From Protopterus annectens (lineage: Eukaryota; Chordata; Ceratodontiformes; Protopteridae): DNA of 64,000 nucleotides. Where the stretch lies: NCBI RefSeq assembly GCF_019279795.1, contig NC_056743.1, positions 931,285,309 to 931,349,308 of the forward strand. The letters run 5' to 3'. Below are positions 33,901-44,559 of the stretch, piece by piece. The stretch's first letter is position 1; the number at the start of each line of letters is the position of its first letter. The notes beneath the pieces are model-generated. The model was not told where the DNA came from. It did not search any database and saw nothing but the letters and a program-made list of their open reading frames with translations. Position numbers and translations under genes: made by a program.

Positions 33901-35749
33901 ATGGGATTGGTGGGAAAGCATAGACTTTTCGGGCTTTCCAGCTGAAAGAGAGAGAGTCCACCTTCCATGCTTGTGGATGGTATGTCCTTGTGCAAAAAAT
34001 TTTCAGTTGATGATTGTGGGGTGAGACGAACAGATCTATCTCAGGCCTTCCCCATGTCTGTGTTATGAGTAAGAAGATGTCTGGGTGCAGCATCCATTCG
34101 TGTGCATCCATGGTAGTCCTGCTTAAGCTGTCTGCCAGAGTATTGTCTTTCCCAGGCACAAACTGGGCCTGTAGTTGTATATTGAGTTTCAAACAAAGAT
34201 CTCATAGATTCATAGCCAGTCTGCATAGAGGGTAGGAGTGCGTGCCTCCTTGCTTGTTTAAGTACCACATAACTGTGGTGTTGTCTGTCCTTATTAGCAG
34301 GTGGCCTTGTTGAAGGAAAGGTTTGAAAGCCTCGATTGCATGCATCACTGCCAGCATTTCCTTTTGGTTTATGTGCATTTGAAGCTGCCCTTGAGACCAT
34401 AGTCCTTGGATACATTTGTCCTCCATGTGTGCTCCCCAACCTCGGTCTGAAGCATCCGTGGTGATGGTTTGTTTTGCTTTTGGTTTGAAGAAAGGCAATC
34501 CTCTGTTGGTCTGGCAGGCAAGAGCCCACCACAGGAATTCCTTTTGAAGGCAAGGTATGATTGGAATCAGAGTTTCTAAGCTGTGACTGTGCTGAGTCCA
34601 TACACACCTTAGGTACCATTGCAATCTTCTCATACGTAGCCTGGCTTGTGGAATTAGTATTATGCAGGATGCCATGAAACCCAGGGCCTGCAGGATTTTC
34701 CTTGCAGTTAGCTGAGTTTGTCTTGTCAGATTCTTGAAGTAATCTGGAAGTTGTTTCTGTTTTTCTTCTGTGAGAAAGGCCATTTGGGTGGTTGTATCCA
34801 GATCTGCACCCAAAAAGGTTATCCTTTGGGATGGCACAAGTCTTGATTTTTGGATGTTGACTGTGTATCCCAAGGCCTGTAGTAGCTGGATGGCATAGTC
34901 CAAGTCCTTTAACAATTTTGTCTTGCTGTCCGCTTGTATCAGGTAGTCGTCCAGATATGGGTAGATTTGAATCCCCTGAAGTCTGCAGTGTGCAATTACT
35001 GATGCCAGGCATTTCGTGAATACTCTGGGCGCAGTAGATAAGCCAAAGGGCAATGCTGAGAATTGACAATGCTCTGATCCTGCAAGAAATCTGAGGTGTC
35101 TTCTGCAACTTTGTCGAATTGGGACATGCAGGTATGCCTCCTTGAGATCTAGAATAACCAGCCAAGACTCCTTGCCCAGCATGGGAAGAAGCTGCTGTAG
35201 GGTCAGCATCTTGAATTTCGGCACAATGAGGTAAGTGTTCAGTGCGGACAGATCGAGAATAGGCCTCCATTGATTTTCTTTCCTTGGAACAAGGAATAGC
35301 CTTGAATAAAAACCTTGGCCTTGTTCTGAGACAGGAACTTTCTCTATGGCTTTCATTTGTAGTAATTTGGTGATTTGCTTCAAAGCCTCCGCCCTCTGAT
35401 TTGGTGGCAGGTCTGGCATTCCTTTTCTTTTTGGCAATGTGTGGAAATGGAACCTGTATCCTTTGTCTATTATTTGCAGTGTCCATGAGTCCCTTGTAAT
35501 GTAATGCCAATTTTCTGAAAATAAAGAAAGCTTTCCGCCCAAAGGTGCTTCTAATTGAGCCCTGGTTGGCGGAGTCAAAAATAAGTCATTGTGTTTGTCC
35601 TGGTGTAGCAGTTGTTGTTGCTGTTCCTGCACTACCTCTCTGGTTGGGTGGCTGCCACTGACGGCCTCTGTAGTGGCCTCTAGCTTGCCCCCTACCTCTG
35701 GCGCCTGTTCCTGCCTCTCTGTGATCTGTCTGAGTCTGGAAAGGACCAA
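33680..35749 (-). pseudogene. DIRS RT, RNase H and methyltransferase-like protein (copy I), one stop
   Basis: One frame from 35749: LEAPLGGKLSLFSENWHYIT, FYSRLFLVPRKENQWRPILD, ILDLKEAYLHVPIRQ, FSALPFGLSTAPRVFTK, IYPYLDDYLIQADSKTK; RNase H with TITTDASDRGWGAHM and RTDNTTVMWYLNKQGG. A TGA at about 34202 replaces the conserved Trp after RLAMNL. The same frame goes on to 33680 with DAHEWMLHPDIFLLI, IDLFVSPHNHQLKIF and VYAFPPIPLMSK. The start overlaps the gag end by about 58 bases in another frame. Confidence 0.85.
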
Positions 35750-37397
35750 TTCTTAGTAGGCCAATTTCTGCTGAATCTCGGTGGTTGTACCTGCAGAAAG
35801 TCCTTGACTGTTTGCACAGATTTTGCCTTTTCTTCAAACTTCTTTAAGACCTCCTGGGCCGTGGAACCAAATAATTTTTGTTTTTCCATTGCAGCATCCA
35901 GGAGCTTAGCTTTAACATGGTCCGGTAGAGATTGTTCCTTCAACCAGGCATGCCTTCGTATAACTGCCCCTGTCATTGCTGACCAACATGAAGCTTCCAG
36001 TGCATCATAGCCACATTGCAGAAAATGGTTGCTAACCTGCTGTGAGTTATGTACCAGATCCTGAAGAGATTTACGGTCAAGGGGCTCAGAGGAGGAAAGT
36101 TTCTTATACAATTCATCTAACAAATACTCTTGGTACTGAATCATATGGAATTGACAATTTAATGCCCTCATAGAAAGAGTTGCAGAAGTATAAACTTTCT
36201 TTCCCCATCGCTCTAAAGCTCTAGATTCCCTTTCAGAAGGTAAAGGATTTTTAGCAGTGGCAGCTGCAACCCCTTTAGGGCCCTGTGAAATGGTTTCTGG
36301 GTCTGCAGTGTGGGCCTTGTACAGGTGAAAATGAGAATCCGGAACCCTGTAGTACCTATCAGGTTTGGCAGGAGCTGGAGGGAGAGAATCAGGGGCTGTA
36401 CTAGCAGAGTACACATCATCAATAACATTCAAAACAGGAGGTATAGCCAAAGGCCTGTGCTGAGGTAAATGTAAAAAAGGTCCTTAATCTTTTTCTGGAA
36501 TCAGAAAATTCCTGTCACTGCCATTGGAAATGCTCTCTCATGGAATGCAGTGTCTCACCAAAAGAAAACTCTTCAGGAGGGGAGGTCGAAGGAATAGATT
36601 CTTCAGCATCAGAATCCTCGTAGGCCGAATAAGCCTCCTGCTGGTGCTCTGACAACACAGATTCATCCGTAGACTCATCTGAAGAGTGGGGGTCAGAGGG
36701 CTCAACCCTGGGCCTTTTGTCTGGAGGTGGAAGAAAGCCCCTGTCCGGGTGAGGTTGAGAACCTCTAATTAAGGAGATAAGGTCCTCTGCTAGGCTGAGA
36801 ATTTGAGTGCTGGTAGAAGGCCTCAGAGGTAGACTTGGGAGGCAAAGCTTTGGCAAGTTTGGCAGCTTTAGCCCTAGAGAAGGCCTTAATGGACATGGAT
36901 GCAGGGGGTCTGGCTGCACCACGTGCAGGGGTGGACTTGTCTAAAGGAATGGTGTCGGACATGTCCTGGACACCGGTTTCCGTAGGTAGTTCAATAACCG
37001 ACTCGGCCGGAGCCTCCGAGGCCGAGGTAGTCGGTTGTAAGGTTTTGGCAACAGGAAGCACCGATGACTCGGTTTCAGCCAAAACAGACACACTCGCGAT
37101 AGGCCTGACCGAGGTTTCAGCCGAAACCGCGGGCCGTGAGGGTCGGTCCTTGTCCTTCCGTTTTTTAACTACATGTGAAGTCAGAGTCTCAGACGGCATT
37201 ATACACGCAAAGTTAGCCCCAAAATATTCCTCTGCAAACTCCGACCAACGCCTAAGCGTTCGTCGGTTGAAGGAAGCACAGGCAGAGCAGGCTGAGACGT
37301 CGTGGTCTGGGCCTAAGAAAGGGAGACAGTAAGAGTGGAAATCCTTATGAGGTATTTGTTTCCCACAAGTTAAACAATTATTTACTTTATCTGACAT
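35692..37397 (-). pseudogene. DIRS gag (copy I), two frameshifts
   Basis: ATG at 37395-37397 begins MSDKVNNCLTCGKQIPHKDF with FLGPDHDVSACSAC, so one motif Cys is replaced by Phe. KKRKDKDRPSR follows. A frameshift near 36800 leads to LSLAEDLISLIRGS and FSFGETLHSMREHFQWQ; another near 36500 leads to the 252-codon C-terminal part: WGKKVYTSATLSMRALNCQF, RRHAWLKEQSLPDHVKAK and a basic end RSQRGRNRRQR. Confidence 0.85.
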
Positions 37398-37409
37398 CGG
37401 CTGAGGCAA

Positions 37410-37690
37410 GAAAGAGTCCCCAATGGGGTACTTTCGAAGTCTTCGGTAGCTGAATCAAAGGAGCTGGCCGACCGGCACTTGCGAATTGCTTCTGCTTCGG
37501 GCACCGCGCGGCAAGAAAGACTGAGGAAGATGGCGTCGGCTGATGCTTTTATACCCCAGATGCTCTGACGTCGGGGAAAGTGCGACATCAGTCGAGGCCA
37601 GACCCAGACTTTGGAATCCGGCCGACCGAAGGGCTGCCTGAGGCAGGACAACCCATATGTTATGACTGCAGATGCATCCTTGAAGGACAT
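37410..37690 (-). promoter_or_regulatory. 5' ITR of copy I with CRE-like site and TATA box
   Basis: TGACGTCG on the plus strand (37566-37573, one change from the CRE palindrome) and TATAAAAG on the minus strand (37547-37554) point toward gag. CCCCAATGGGG lies at about 37419-37429. Confidence 0.55.
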
Positions 37691-38650
37691 CCAAGCAGTT
37701 ACTTTCATGGATTTCTGGTCCAAAGAAAGCAATCCAGCTGGGAAAGTCAAGAGTTTTGGACAGTAATCCAACATCTATGGGGGATGTACTAGTACAGGCC
37801 ACAGGAATGGGAACAATGTTTGGCGAGGCCAGAAAGAAGTAATGAGGATCACACCAGTCTTGCACTTTCTTGCTTTCTGGATAAATTTGTTTACTAGGGG
37901 CAATAGAGGGAATGTGTAAAAAAATCCCGGGGGGGGGGGGCAACTGTGGAGTACAGTGTCCTTCGGTGACTGTCCCTGTGGAGGGATCAGGACAAAGTAA
38001 CTGCTACACTTGCTGTTCAGGTAGGAAGCATAAGAGGCTGCAGCAAGACTGGCCCCAGTGATGGAAAATCAAAGCTGCCACTGTTAGACCGAGGGATCCC
38101 TCAGAAGGTATTAAGATAGTTCTGGTCAATTTGTTCACTAATACACTGGATGTTTCTGGGATGTGCACTGCTATCAGAAATCTGTACTAAGAGATGCTGC
38201 CCACTGCCATATTCTCATGGCTTCCAGACAAAAAGGGCACAAGCAGGTGCTTCCATGTTTGGTGATGTACCGACTACTGCCATGTTGCCCTTCTGTCTGG
38301 AAATCACACCCTTGGGAAGAATATCCTGAAATGCCTGCAGCACTAGGGGGGACTGCTCTCATCTCCAAAACACTGATGTGAAGATTGGCCTCTAGATGTG
38401 ACCAAGAACCTTGGACCATTCTCCATTCAAAATGCTCCCCCTCCTTAGAAAGGAGGCATCTGTAGTTACAACAGCCAATGGTGGATCCTTGTGCCATCAC
38501 TGATGGAGATTTTACCCACCAGGTGATATGACCTCTGCACATCTGCATAATGCAAACTTTGGTATGTAATGGGTGAATGTTTTGAGACATCTGCACAGAA
38601 ACAATCCAATGGTGTACTCTCATGTGGTATCTGGCTAATGGAACCAGTAA
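37691..38650 (-). pseudogene. Recombinase N terminus and RNase H/methyltransferase-like region of element H
   Basis: The reading SKKVQDWCDPHYFFLASPNI near 37840 parallels EKQNDSDCSTLASSNLVPLS of copy G. RNase H remnants follow further right: ANLHISVLEMRAVPPSAA and CLCPFCLEAMRIWQWA near 38180-38400. Stops and frameshifts are frequent. The segment is bounded by copy I and by a LINE fragment. Confidence 0.7.
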
Positions 38651-38651
38651 G

Positions 38652-39108
38652 ACTGTTCATAGGTTGGTACTAGGCTATCGGCCCTAGGGCCTATACAAGC
38701 CTAGCCATAACAATTCCCTGGCTATTTCTTCCCACAATATTTACTTACCTGGACCCCTGTCTAGCAGGGCAACTGACGGGATCCCCGGGTGAATTTCCTA
38801 TCTCCCATCCAATCGTCAAGGTTCCTTCTGAAGAGGGCCAAAGAGGTGCTTCTGCTGGACATGTATGGGCAATCTATTTCAGAGTCTGGGGAGTCTCTGG
38901 GTCAGGAATCTATCCCTCCAGCATGTTTTGTTCATTGTGATGACAAGGTTTAGATCCCTGGAGCATGTGGCTCTGAGGGATTGGGATTTCTTTAAGTGTA
39001 GCATGTCCAACAGCTCTGAGTTTGACATGATCTTGTATGTTAAGCAGATATCGCCTCTGAGAAAACGTTATGCGATAGAGTATAACTGGAGTTTTTTTTT
39101 TTTTTTTT
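38652..39108 (-). mobile_element. 5'-truncated LINE fragment, same family as 22577-23079
   Basis: It begins TTCATAGGTTGGTACTAGGC and contains AGGTGCTTCTGCTGGACATG and AATCTATCCCTCCAGCATGT, closely matching 22585-22870. In sense it is the 3' end of a non-LTR element with an internal decayed polymerase tail. It stops at a run of about 18 T bases (39090-39108). It is inserted in element H. Confidence 0.75.
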
Positions 39109-39560
39109 TAGACTGTCAGCATAGGGCATTATGTAGATAGAATCACTGTTCTATCTAAACTAAGTTATTGCTCTAGATTGAATCACTGCTATAGCTAAAG
39201 GAAAGTGTAGATATTCACAATTAAACTGATTAGCTTTATGTTTTAGTCAGTTTGTAGCTTACATTGTCATGTGCATTGTTGGTGTTTATGAGCGTTTATT
39301 AAATGCGACCTACAGACCAGGGATGTGGTGACAGTCAACGGTGTTTAGATTTAATATTAAATTCCAATGTAATCTTTTGTACACTGAATTTCTGCTCTAC
39401 AGAAACAGATATTAGTCTTTAATATCTCAGAACCTAGTTACATGTACGGTAGTCTATTAATTTAGGTTTATGCTATATCTCTGTTTTATGGATACAGGTT
39501 CATAGGTGGAGGCCATTAAGACCTAAAGGTCGTAGAATTAATCTTGAGGGGGAAGGATGC
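39109..39560. other. Unassigned AT-rich segment between LINE fragment and H RT
   Basis: No open frame or known repeat is recognisable. GGTTCATAGG at about 39498 resembles the tail of the LINE family, so part of this may be LINE-associated sequence or a transduced flank. H coding sequence starts again near 39561. Confidence 0.4.
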
Positions 39561-40160
39561 TTAAGTACCTATGTAGCTATCAAAAGCAGTGAGAGCGCAC
39601 TCTGGGATGAAGTAACTTGGCAATCTGCAACTCTAAGTCCGGGTGGCAACCGATGAATTCTATTTGTTTTGCTGTGTCCAAGTCGCTCTTGTTTAAATTT
39701 ATCTTGATTACTAGGTTTTGCAAAAAGTGTTGCAGAATGTCCAGATGATATAACAAGCACATACTTGGATGAAGCAGTGAGGAGCCAATTATTGAGGTAT
39801 GTGAAAACTTGGATCCCTAGCAGATATAACCATGCTACAACCATTGTAATTATCCTGGTAAACACCTTGGGGACTGTGGTGAGACCAAATGGCAGCACTC
39901 TGAATTGGTAATGATTTGGCTCCTAGACAAAAATGGAGAAATCTCCTGGAATGCTTCTCTATCTTGATATGATCGTTTGTATCCTGGAGATCTGTGGAGC
40001 ACATACATTCATCCTTCCTCAGAAGAGGCAATTTGAGATGAATCGTGACCATCTGGAATTTTTGTCTTTTTTACAAACTGATTTAGATGACTCTGATCTA
40101 GAATGGGTCCAAGGTCCCTGTCATCTTGGGTACTAAGAACCGTGACTAGAATTCAGACTC
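39561..40160 (-). pseudogene. RT fragment of element H
   Basis: Sense translation gives DLQDTNDHIKIEKHSRRFLH, LPFGLTTVPKVFTRIITMVV and VFTYLNNWLLTASSK. The catalytic YLDD box reads YLNN, so both aspartates are lost. The order and spacing match copy G RT. Multiple frame changes. Confidence 0.75.
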
Positions 40161-42326
40161 GAATTGGTTTTTGGAGACCGGTTGTATGACTTTTTCTAGC
40201 AGTTTGTAAATCATTACTTTAGGTTGCCAATGACTGGGTGGAACATTAGGAACTTTCTTTTTTTACTGGGGGAAATGAAAAGGGAATTGAGCAGCCTCTG
40301 GAAATTATGTTTAGCACCCAGAAATCTTATGTTTTTCCAGGCTCAAAGATGCATGGATAAGTGCCTACTCCCGACCGCCTCAACAGTGTAGCAACTGGGC
40401 AATATTTCAGGAGTACTGACAGGGCTTCTCAGTGAAGGGACTGTGAAAGCCCTGTGTGGGTCCCACCTCTGTTTCTTTGGTGATGTCCATTAGATGTACC
40501 TCCTCCTCTGCCATAAGAAAGTCTATCCCCAGGAGTGTCCTGATAATGACCCTGTGATTTAAGAACTACGTCATCTTCTTACCACCCCTCTGATTCATAG
40601 AAAAGGTCCTTTGTGGGCTGGAAAAACAGATTCCCACTGCAGACAGTTTCATCATCCTGCTGACTCCTAGTCAGCATGCCCTTAAACTGCAACCATCAAA
40701 AAGGGCATTAATGAAGGATGTCTTAAAGCCTTCCACAGTCACATCAAGTCAAGTCAGTGCATACTAATGCCAGTGCCCACTGCCCTAGCTGTACCATCAG
40801 CTGTGTTAGATAGCTGCATGGTAACTTTCAATACAGACTGAAGAGTACTGAGCTGGGAGTCCATGGTCTTCTGAACATTAGCAAGCAGATTACCGGAAAG
40901 AGACTATGACAGCTCTTTAGTCGCACCTCTCTGAAATCATGTTGCATGAACCAAATAGTTCAGCACTTGGAGGGCAAAGGATGCTGAACTGCATGTCCAC
41001 TTCCAAACCTCACCAATGTCAAACTTTCTGTTAGAAGGGTGAACAAAGGAACTTTCTTCTAATAATTTCTTCAAGGTGGCTGCCACCACGACCATGGCAT
41101 CTACTGGCAGCGATCTGCTCCAATATTTCCTGCCCTTATGTGGTACCAGCCTAGTACTAAACTATGAAACTATAAAGCTATTCTGTGCACTTTTGTGCAT
41201 TTTTGTACCATTTCATGGGGTGGCGAAAGCCACATCACTATGGCTAGGCTTACAAATGCCCCAGGGCAGATAGCCTAGTACTAAACTATGAAACTATGAA
41301 CCAAGATCCTATCTGGTTTCTTTGGTATTGATTCCACCATCTAAGTGTCCTTCCATCCCTGCTGAACTACAAGGTCAATAAGAGGATCAATGGTGGTACT
41401 ACTCGGAATGAAGCTGAGCCAGAAACAGGCCTCCAAGAACATGATCTCGTCTGATGAAGGGTCATCTGTGGACCAATCCCCTCAATGTTTCATCAATTTG
41501 AGGATCTCACCAAAGGTGAAATCTTCAAGTGAAATGTAGGGGAGCTTCCACTTTCATCCAAACCCGTGTCTTCAGTGAAAGACTCTGGGGATGAACCTAT
41601 GTGCTTCCATTTGCACATATGTTTCTTGTGAACCTGCAATAGTGGACGATCGGATGGATTGAAATTGGACAGGAAACTCATGCAGTGAGTAGATGGGTTG
41701 GAACTGGACAGGGAACTCATGCAGTGAGTAGTCTTGGAAGTCCGTGGTACTGACTGTCCCTGTCGGAGAGAAAAAAAGAAAGAAGCAAAATCCTTTTAAG
41801 ATTTGGGTGGAGCCAAGCTTAGTGATACCTCCTTATCTTTCAGCACAGTCAAAACCCTCTCAAAAGCCTTGAATACCAAAGCCGCATTTGGTCACAAATG
41901 AGATCGCCTTCTGTCCAAAGGAGACTTCTAGGTACTGATTAGGCCTCGGCCCAGAGGCTGATCTCAGATCCGTGCTGAGGAACGAGGCCTCAAAAGGGAA
42001 AGATGGCTCCAAAAACTTTAGAACAGACTCATCTCCTCATGTCCCGGCAGCTGGATCCAACCTCCTAGGAGCTTTGGTATCCGGCTAGACCGTAGCAGTG
42101 GGATCCAGAAACCACTTCCTGTTCTTTCTAACTCTTCTTTTTCTTTTCTAGTCTTTACTTCTCATTTGTCTTTTTGCTTGCTTGTTCTTGGTTTTGGCTT
42201 TGTCCTGTTTCTTGTCTGGGGATCCAGCAATGGTGGATAAGGAGGCGGCAGCTGAAAGAGAAACCCCTGTATGTGGAGGGAGAAGGCCTTTGACAATTAG
42301 CTTTTCCTTCTATGTTTGGAGAGGGT
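40160..42326 (-). pseudogene. Gag, central and C-terminal parts, of element H
   Basis: Decayed family-2 gag. KHMCKWKHIGSSPESFTEDT near 41590-41650 matches RKRTCKRKHIDTQDESLMSE of copy G. RRKFLCSPF-type sequence near 41050 matches the EETFSTVHPP block. GKANCQRPSPSTYRG (in the adjacent frame REKLIVKGLLPPH) near 42260-42310 matches KLILKGLLKP. A LINE-tail-like repeat interrupts it at 41148-41312. It ends where copy J begins; the N terminus resumes at 58986. Confidence 0.7.
41148..41312. repeat. Short interspersed fragment with CTATGAA tail units
   Basis: The block starts AGCCTAGTACTAAACTATGA and ends TAGCCTAGTACTAAACTATG, AAACTATGAACC, so the same end sequence occurs twice about 130 bases apart. 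GGCTAGGCTTACAAATGCCC inside resembles the LINE 3' end at 22600-22630. It may be a LINE 3' fragment or a SINE sharing its tail, inserted in H gag. Confidence 0.55.
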
Positions 42327-42725
42327 AGTATTGTTGTGTAAGAACTTACCATAACTTTAGATGTCCTTCTCTTCTATATGCTGCTGTAGCCATAACATCA
42401 GAGAGTTTGCCTCTGGTGAACTCTCGTATATCCGGCCATTATACAAAAGTTAAATGCTACCGCTAGGGTGCACACGATGTCCCGCATCTCTTCCTGGACA
42501 TCGGTTGTAAACGGACGTCAGCACACACCTTCTTCAGAACTGCCATCGGAGTCAGCGGCTACGAAGTGGATACCTCCAGGAGTCAGGCAAGTGCAAGGGG
42601 GAAGGCTGGGTGGGAAACTATATAGCATATAGTAGAGAAAAACATCTAAAGTTATGTTAAGTTTCTTACACAACAATACTACATCCTTCTATTCATATGC
42701 TGCTGTATCCATAACATCAGGGAGA
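42327..42725 (-). repeat. 3' ITR and ICR of copy J
   Basis: The ITR begins AGTATTGTTGTGTAAGAACT. Its inner part, GGCCATTATACAAAAGTTAA and onward, is inverted relative to 58915-58985. The ICR at 42640-42720 reads GTTTCTTACACAACAATACT, then ACATCCTTCTATTCATATGC, again joining complements of the two ends. This is the same design as in families 1 and 2 with different sequence. Confidence 0.8.
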
Positions 42726-42742
42726 GTGCAAAAGCTCCTGTC

Positions 42743-43352
42743 CTAAGCAAGGGGTGGAGAACCAGAAGCACTTTCCACAAACCCATGAAGGATGGCTCTG
42801 GGAAATCCTGCTCTGGCTCTAGAGACGATGTCCAATTTGTAGTGCTTAGTGAATGTGTGTACAGAGGACAATGTAGCTACTTTGAGAATAGCAGCTGTGT
42901 CCAAACCTTTAAAGAATGCCCCTGAGGAAGACATTGCATAGTGGAGTGTGCCGTGACAAGAGAGGGGAGCAACCAACCATGGGTTTTGTGGCAAAAGGAG
43001 ATATTTTAGATATCCACGACAATATGGTTTGCTTGGAAACAGGGTGCCCCAGGGCTCTTGGGTGGTAAGAGATGAAGATCCTGTCAGTCTTGCAGATGAG
43101 TTTGATCTTGGCCAAATAATATCTGAATTGTCTGTGTACATCTAAGGGGTGAAGTATCCCCTCAGCTGGGTTTTGTGGAGGGGGGAAAAAGGCTGGCAGG
43201 TTGATAACCTGGTTCAAGGACAGCTCATTGACTTTAGGGATGAAGGTTGGGTTAGGACATAAACATACCCTTGTCCTTGTTGAAGACACTGAAAGGGGGA
43301 GAGGTCATAAGGGCCTGGAGTTCTGAAACTCTTCTGGCTGAAGTGATGGCCA
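42743..43352 (-). pseudogene. Tyrosine recombinase C-terminal half of copy J
   Basis: Motifs: NPTFIPKVNELSLNQVINLP, LDVHRQFRYYLAKIKLICKT, SRHTPLCNVFLRG (decayed HxxR region) and TLSSVHTFTKHYKLDIVSRA with the candidate nucleophile Tyr. There are frameshifts between these blocks. The reading TSARRVSELQ near 43320-43350 ends at the Penelope insertion. Confidence 0.8.
43340..43352. repeat. Target-site duplication, left copy (13 bp)
   Basis: GAAGTGATGGCCA occurs here and again at 54609-54621. Both copies encode the AITS motif of the interrupted recombinase of copy J, which confirms that they derive from one target. Confidence 0.85.
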
Positions 43353-43509
43353 AAAGAAAAGTGAAAAATATATATAGCTACCCCAACTGCTAAAGGAGAC
43401 TCACAAAACAAAGCAGCAAATCCAGAAATAAAAATGAGTCAAACCACCAGGGTCCAGCCAAGTAAGTGTCCAGAAGATATGTAAAACAGCAAACAGTTTA
43501 CTGGAAAAA

Positions 43510-43546
43510 GGTTAGCGCTTTTGCGGGGTTACTGTTTCATCAGACC
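43510..43546 (-). ncRNA. Degenerate hammerhead-like motif, left Penelope arm
   Basis: On the minus strand GGTCTGATGA is followed by a short segment ending CCCCGC, then AAAA and GCGCTAACC. The core box CTGATGA is intact. The expected GAAA reads AAAA and one side of stem II is altered. GCGC is the self-complementary stem III of minimal hammerheads known from Penelope-like elements. Probably no longer active. Confidence 0.55.
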
Positions 43547-43649
43547 AAATACAAAATGAAAATAAAAACCACAATTTTAAAAAAGTACTCAGCCAATCAG
43601 TAAGAAATAATTAAAACTGAACCAATTAAAAAACAAAAATCTTAAATCA

Positions 43650-44043
43650 CCTTTTGCCTAATAAGGCTTAAGAGAAGTTCCACTGTTAAGGCCTGGAGGT
43701 TCATAAGCCCTCATGGAGATAATCCACTTTAGTTCACACAATTCAACAGTGTTGTTAAAATCTCCTCTTCTGCTGGGATGCAGCACTTGCAGAACCCTAA
43801 ACAAAAAGGTACTATGGCCTGGATAAGATAAGGCCTGATTAGCTAGGGCATCAGATATAACCCGATTGCGTATGTTTCCTAAATGCTCAAGAATTCTTTC
43901 CCTCAGCTGGCGTGTGGTTTTACCAATGTAAATACCATTACAGGAACAACATGTAGCAAGATAAACTAAGTTCCTGCTCCTACATGCTGCCACAAATCTA
44001 GGTGTAAAAACACGTCTGGTGACAGGGTATGTAAAACAGGAAT
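43650..44043 (-). pseudogene. Penelope GIY-YIG endonuclease domain (left arm)
   Basis: The 111-codon open stretch contains CCSCNGIYIGKTTRQLRERI, the GIY...YIG signature (GIYIGKT), followed by ILEHLGNIRNR, and upstream YLATC with clustered cysteines. It ends GLNSGTSLKPY. GIY-YIG domains form the C terminus of canonical Penelope polymerases and nick target DNA. The RT part lies beyond copy K at 49535. The domain itself looks well preserved. Confidence 0.9.
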
Positions 44044-44520
44044 AGTACAGTTGTGTACACTATAAATGTAGATGTTAGAGTGTATTTACTGTTGCAGTCA
44101 TTACATTTGGGTTATCTGCTTGCAGTATCCCTCAGTCGGCCTGATTAACAAAGTCTTCGGTCCTACGTCAGCTGCTGTCTCTTCTTCTGTGACGTCAGGT
44201 CGTCAGGGGGTATAAAACATGCAGCCAACGTCATTACATCAGTTTTTCTTACCCAAGATGTCAGGTGCCCCCCTAATGGGAAGCAATTAAATCTATAAAT
44301 ATACAAGGTTATACCTCAAACAAAAAAGCAAATACATCAAAAAGCTTTTAAGCATTGAAAAGGAGAGAAGAGGTATAGCCAAACGAAGTCAGGGACTGGA
44401 GGGAGGGTAACCAGGACTGTAACAGTGAATACACTCGAACATCTACATTTATGTTAAGTGTACACAACTGTACTATGTTCTTCGTGTTTCACTGTTGTAG
44501 TCATTCCATTTGGGTAGATT
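44044..44520 (-). repeat. 3' ITR and ICR of copy K, with plus-strand promoter motifs
   Basis: ITR from 44044. TGACGTCA (44190-44197) and TATAAAA (44211-44217) are intact on the plus strand, the mirror of the 5' ITR promoter. The ICR at 44440-44518 contains the complement of the 3' end (GTGTACACAACTGTACT) joined to ATGTTCTTCGTGTTTCACTG, the sequence of the 5' end. Confidence 0.85.
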
Positions 44521-44559
44521 CCCAAAGCTAAGGATGGGGGGAGAAATTTAGATAGCATT

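Larger units (their letters stand above)
32069..37690 (-). mobile_element. DIRS copy I (family 1), full length
   Basis: Termini AGTACAGTTT (32069) and GGACAT (37685-37690). The ITRs are inverted copies, both with the copy-specific GCAGATGCAT or its complement. All genes are present. It interrupts the YR region of element H. Defects: frameshifts in gag and YR, one TGA in pol. Confidence 0.9.

Noticed and set aside
37921..37941. Poly-G runs at 37929, 54899, 55831 and 4630 as G-quadruplex regulators
   Set aside because: Single short G runs inside decayed coding sequence, without the four-run pattern of a quadruplex.
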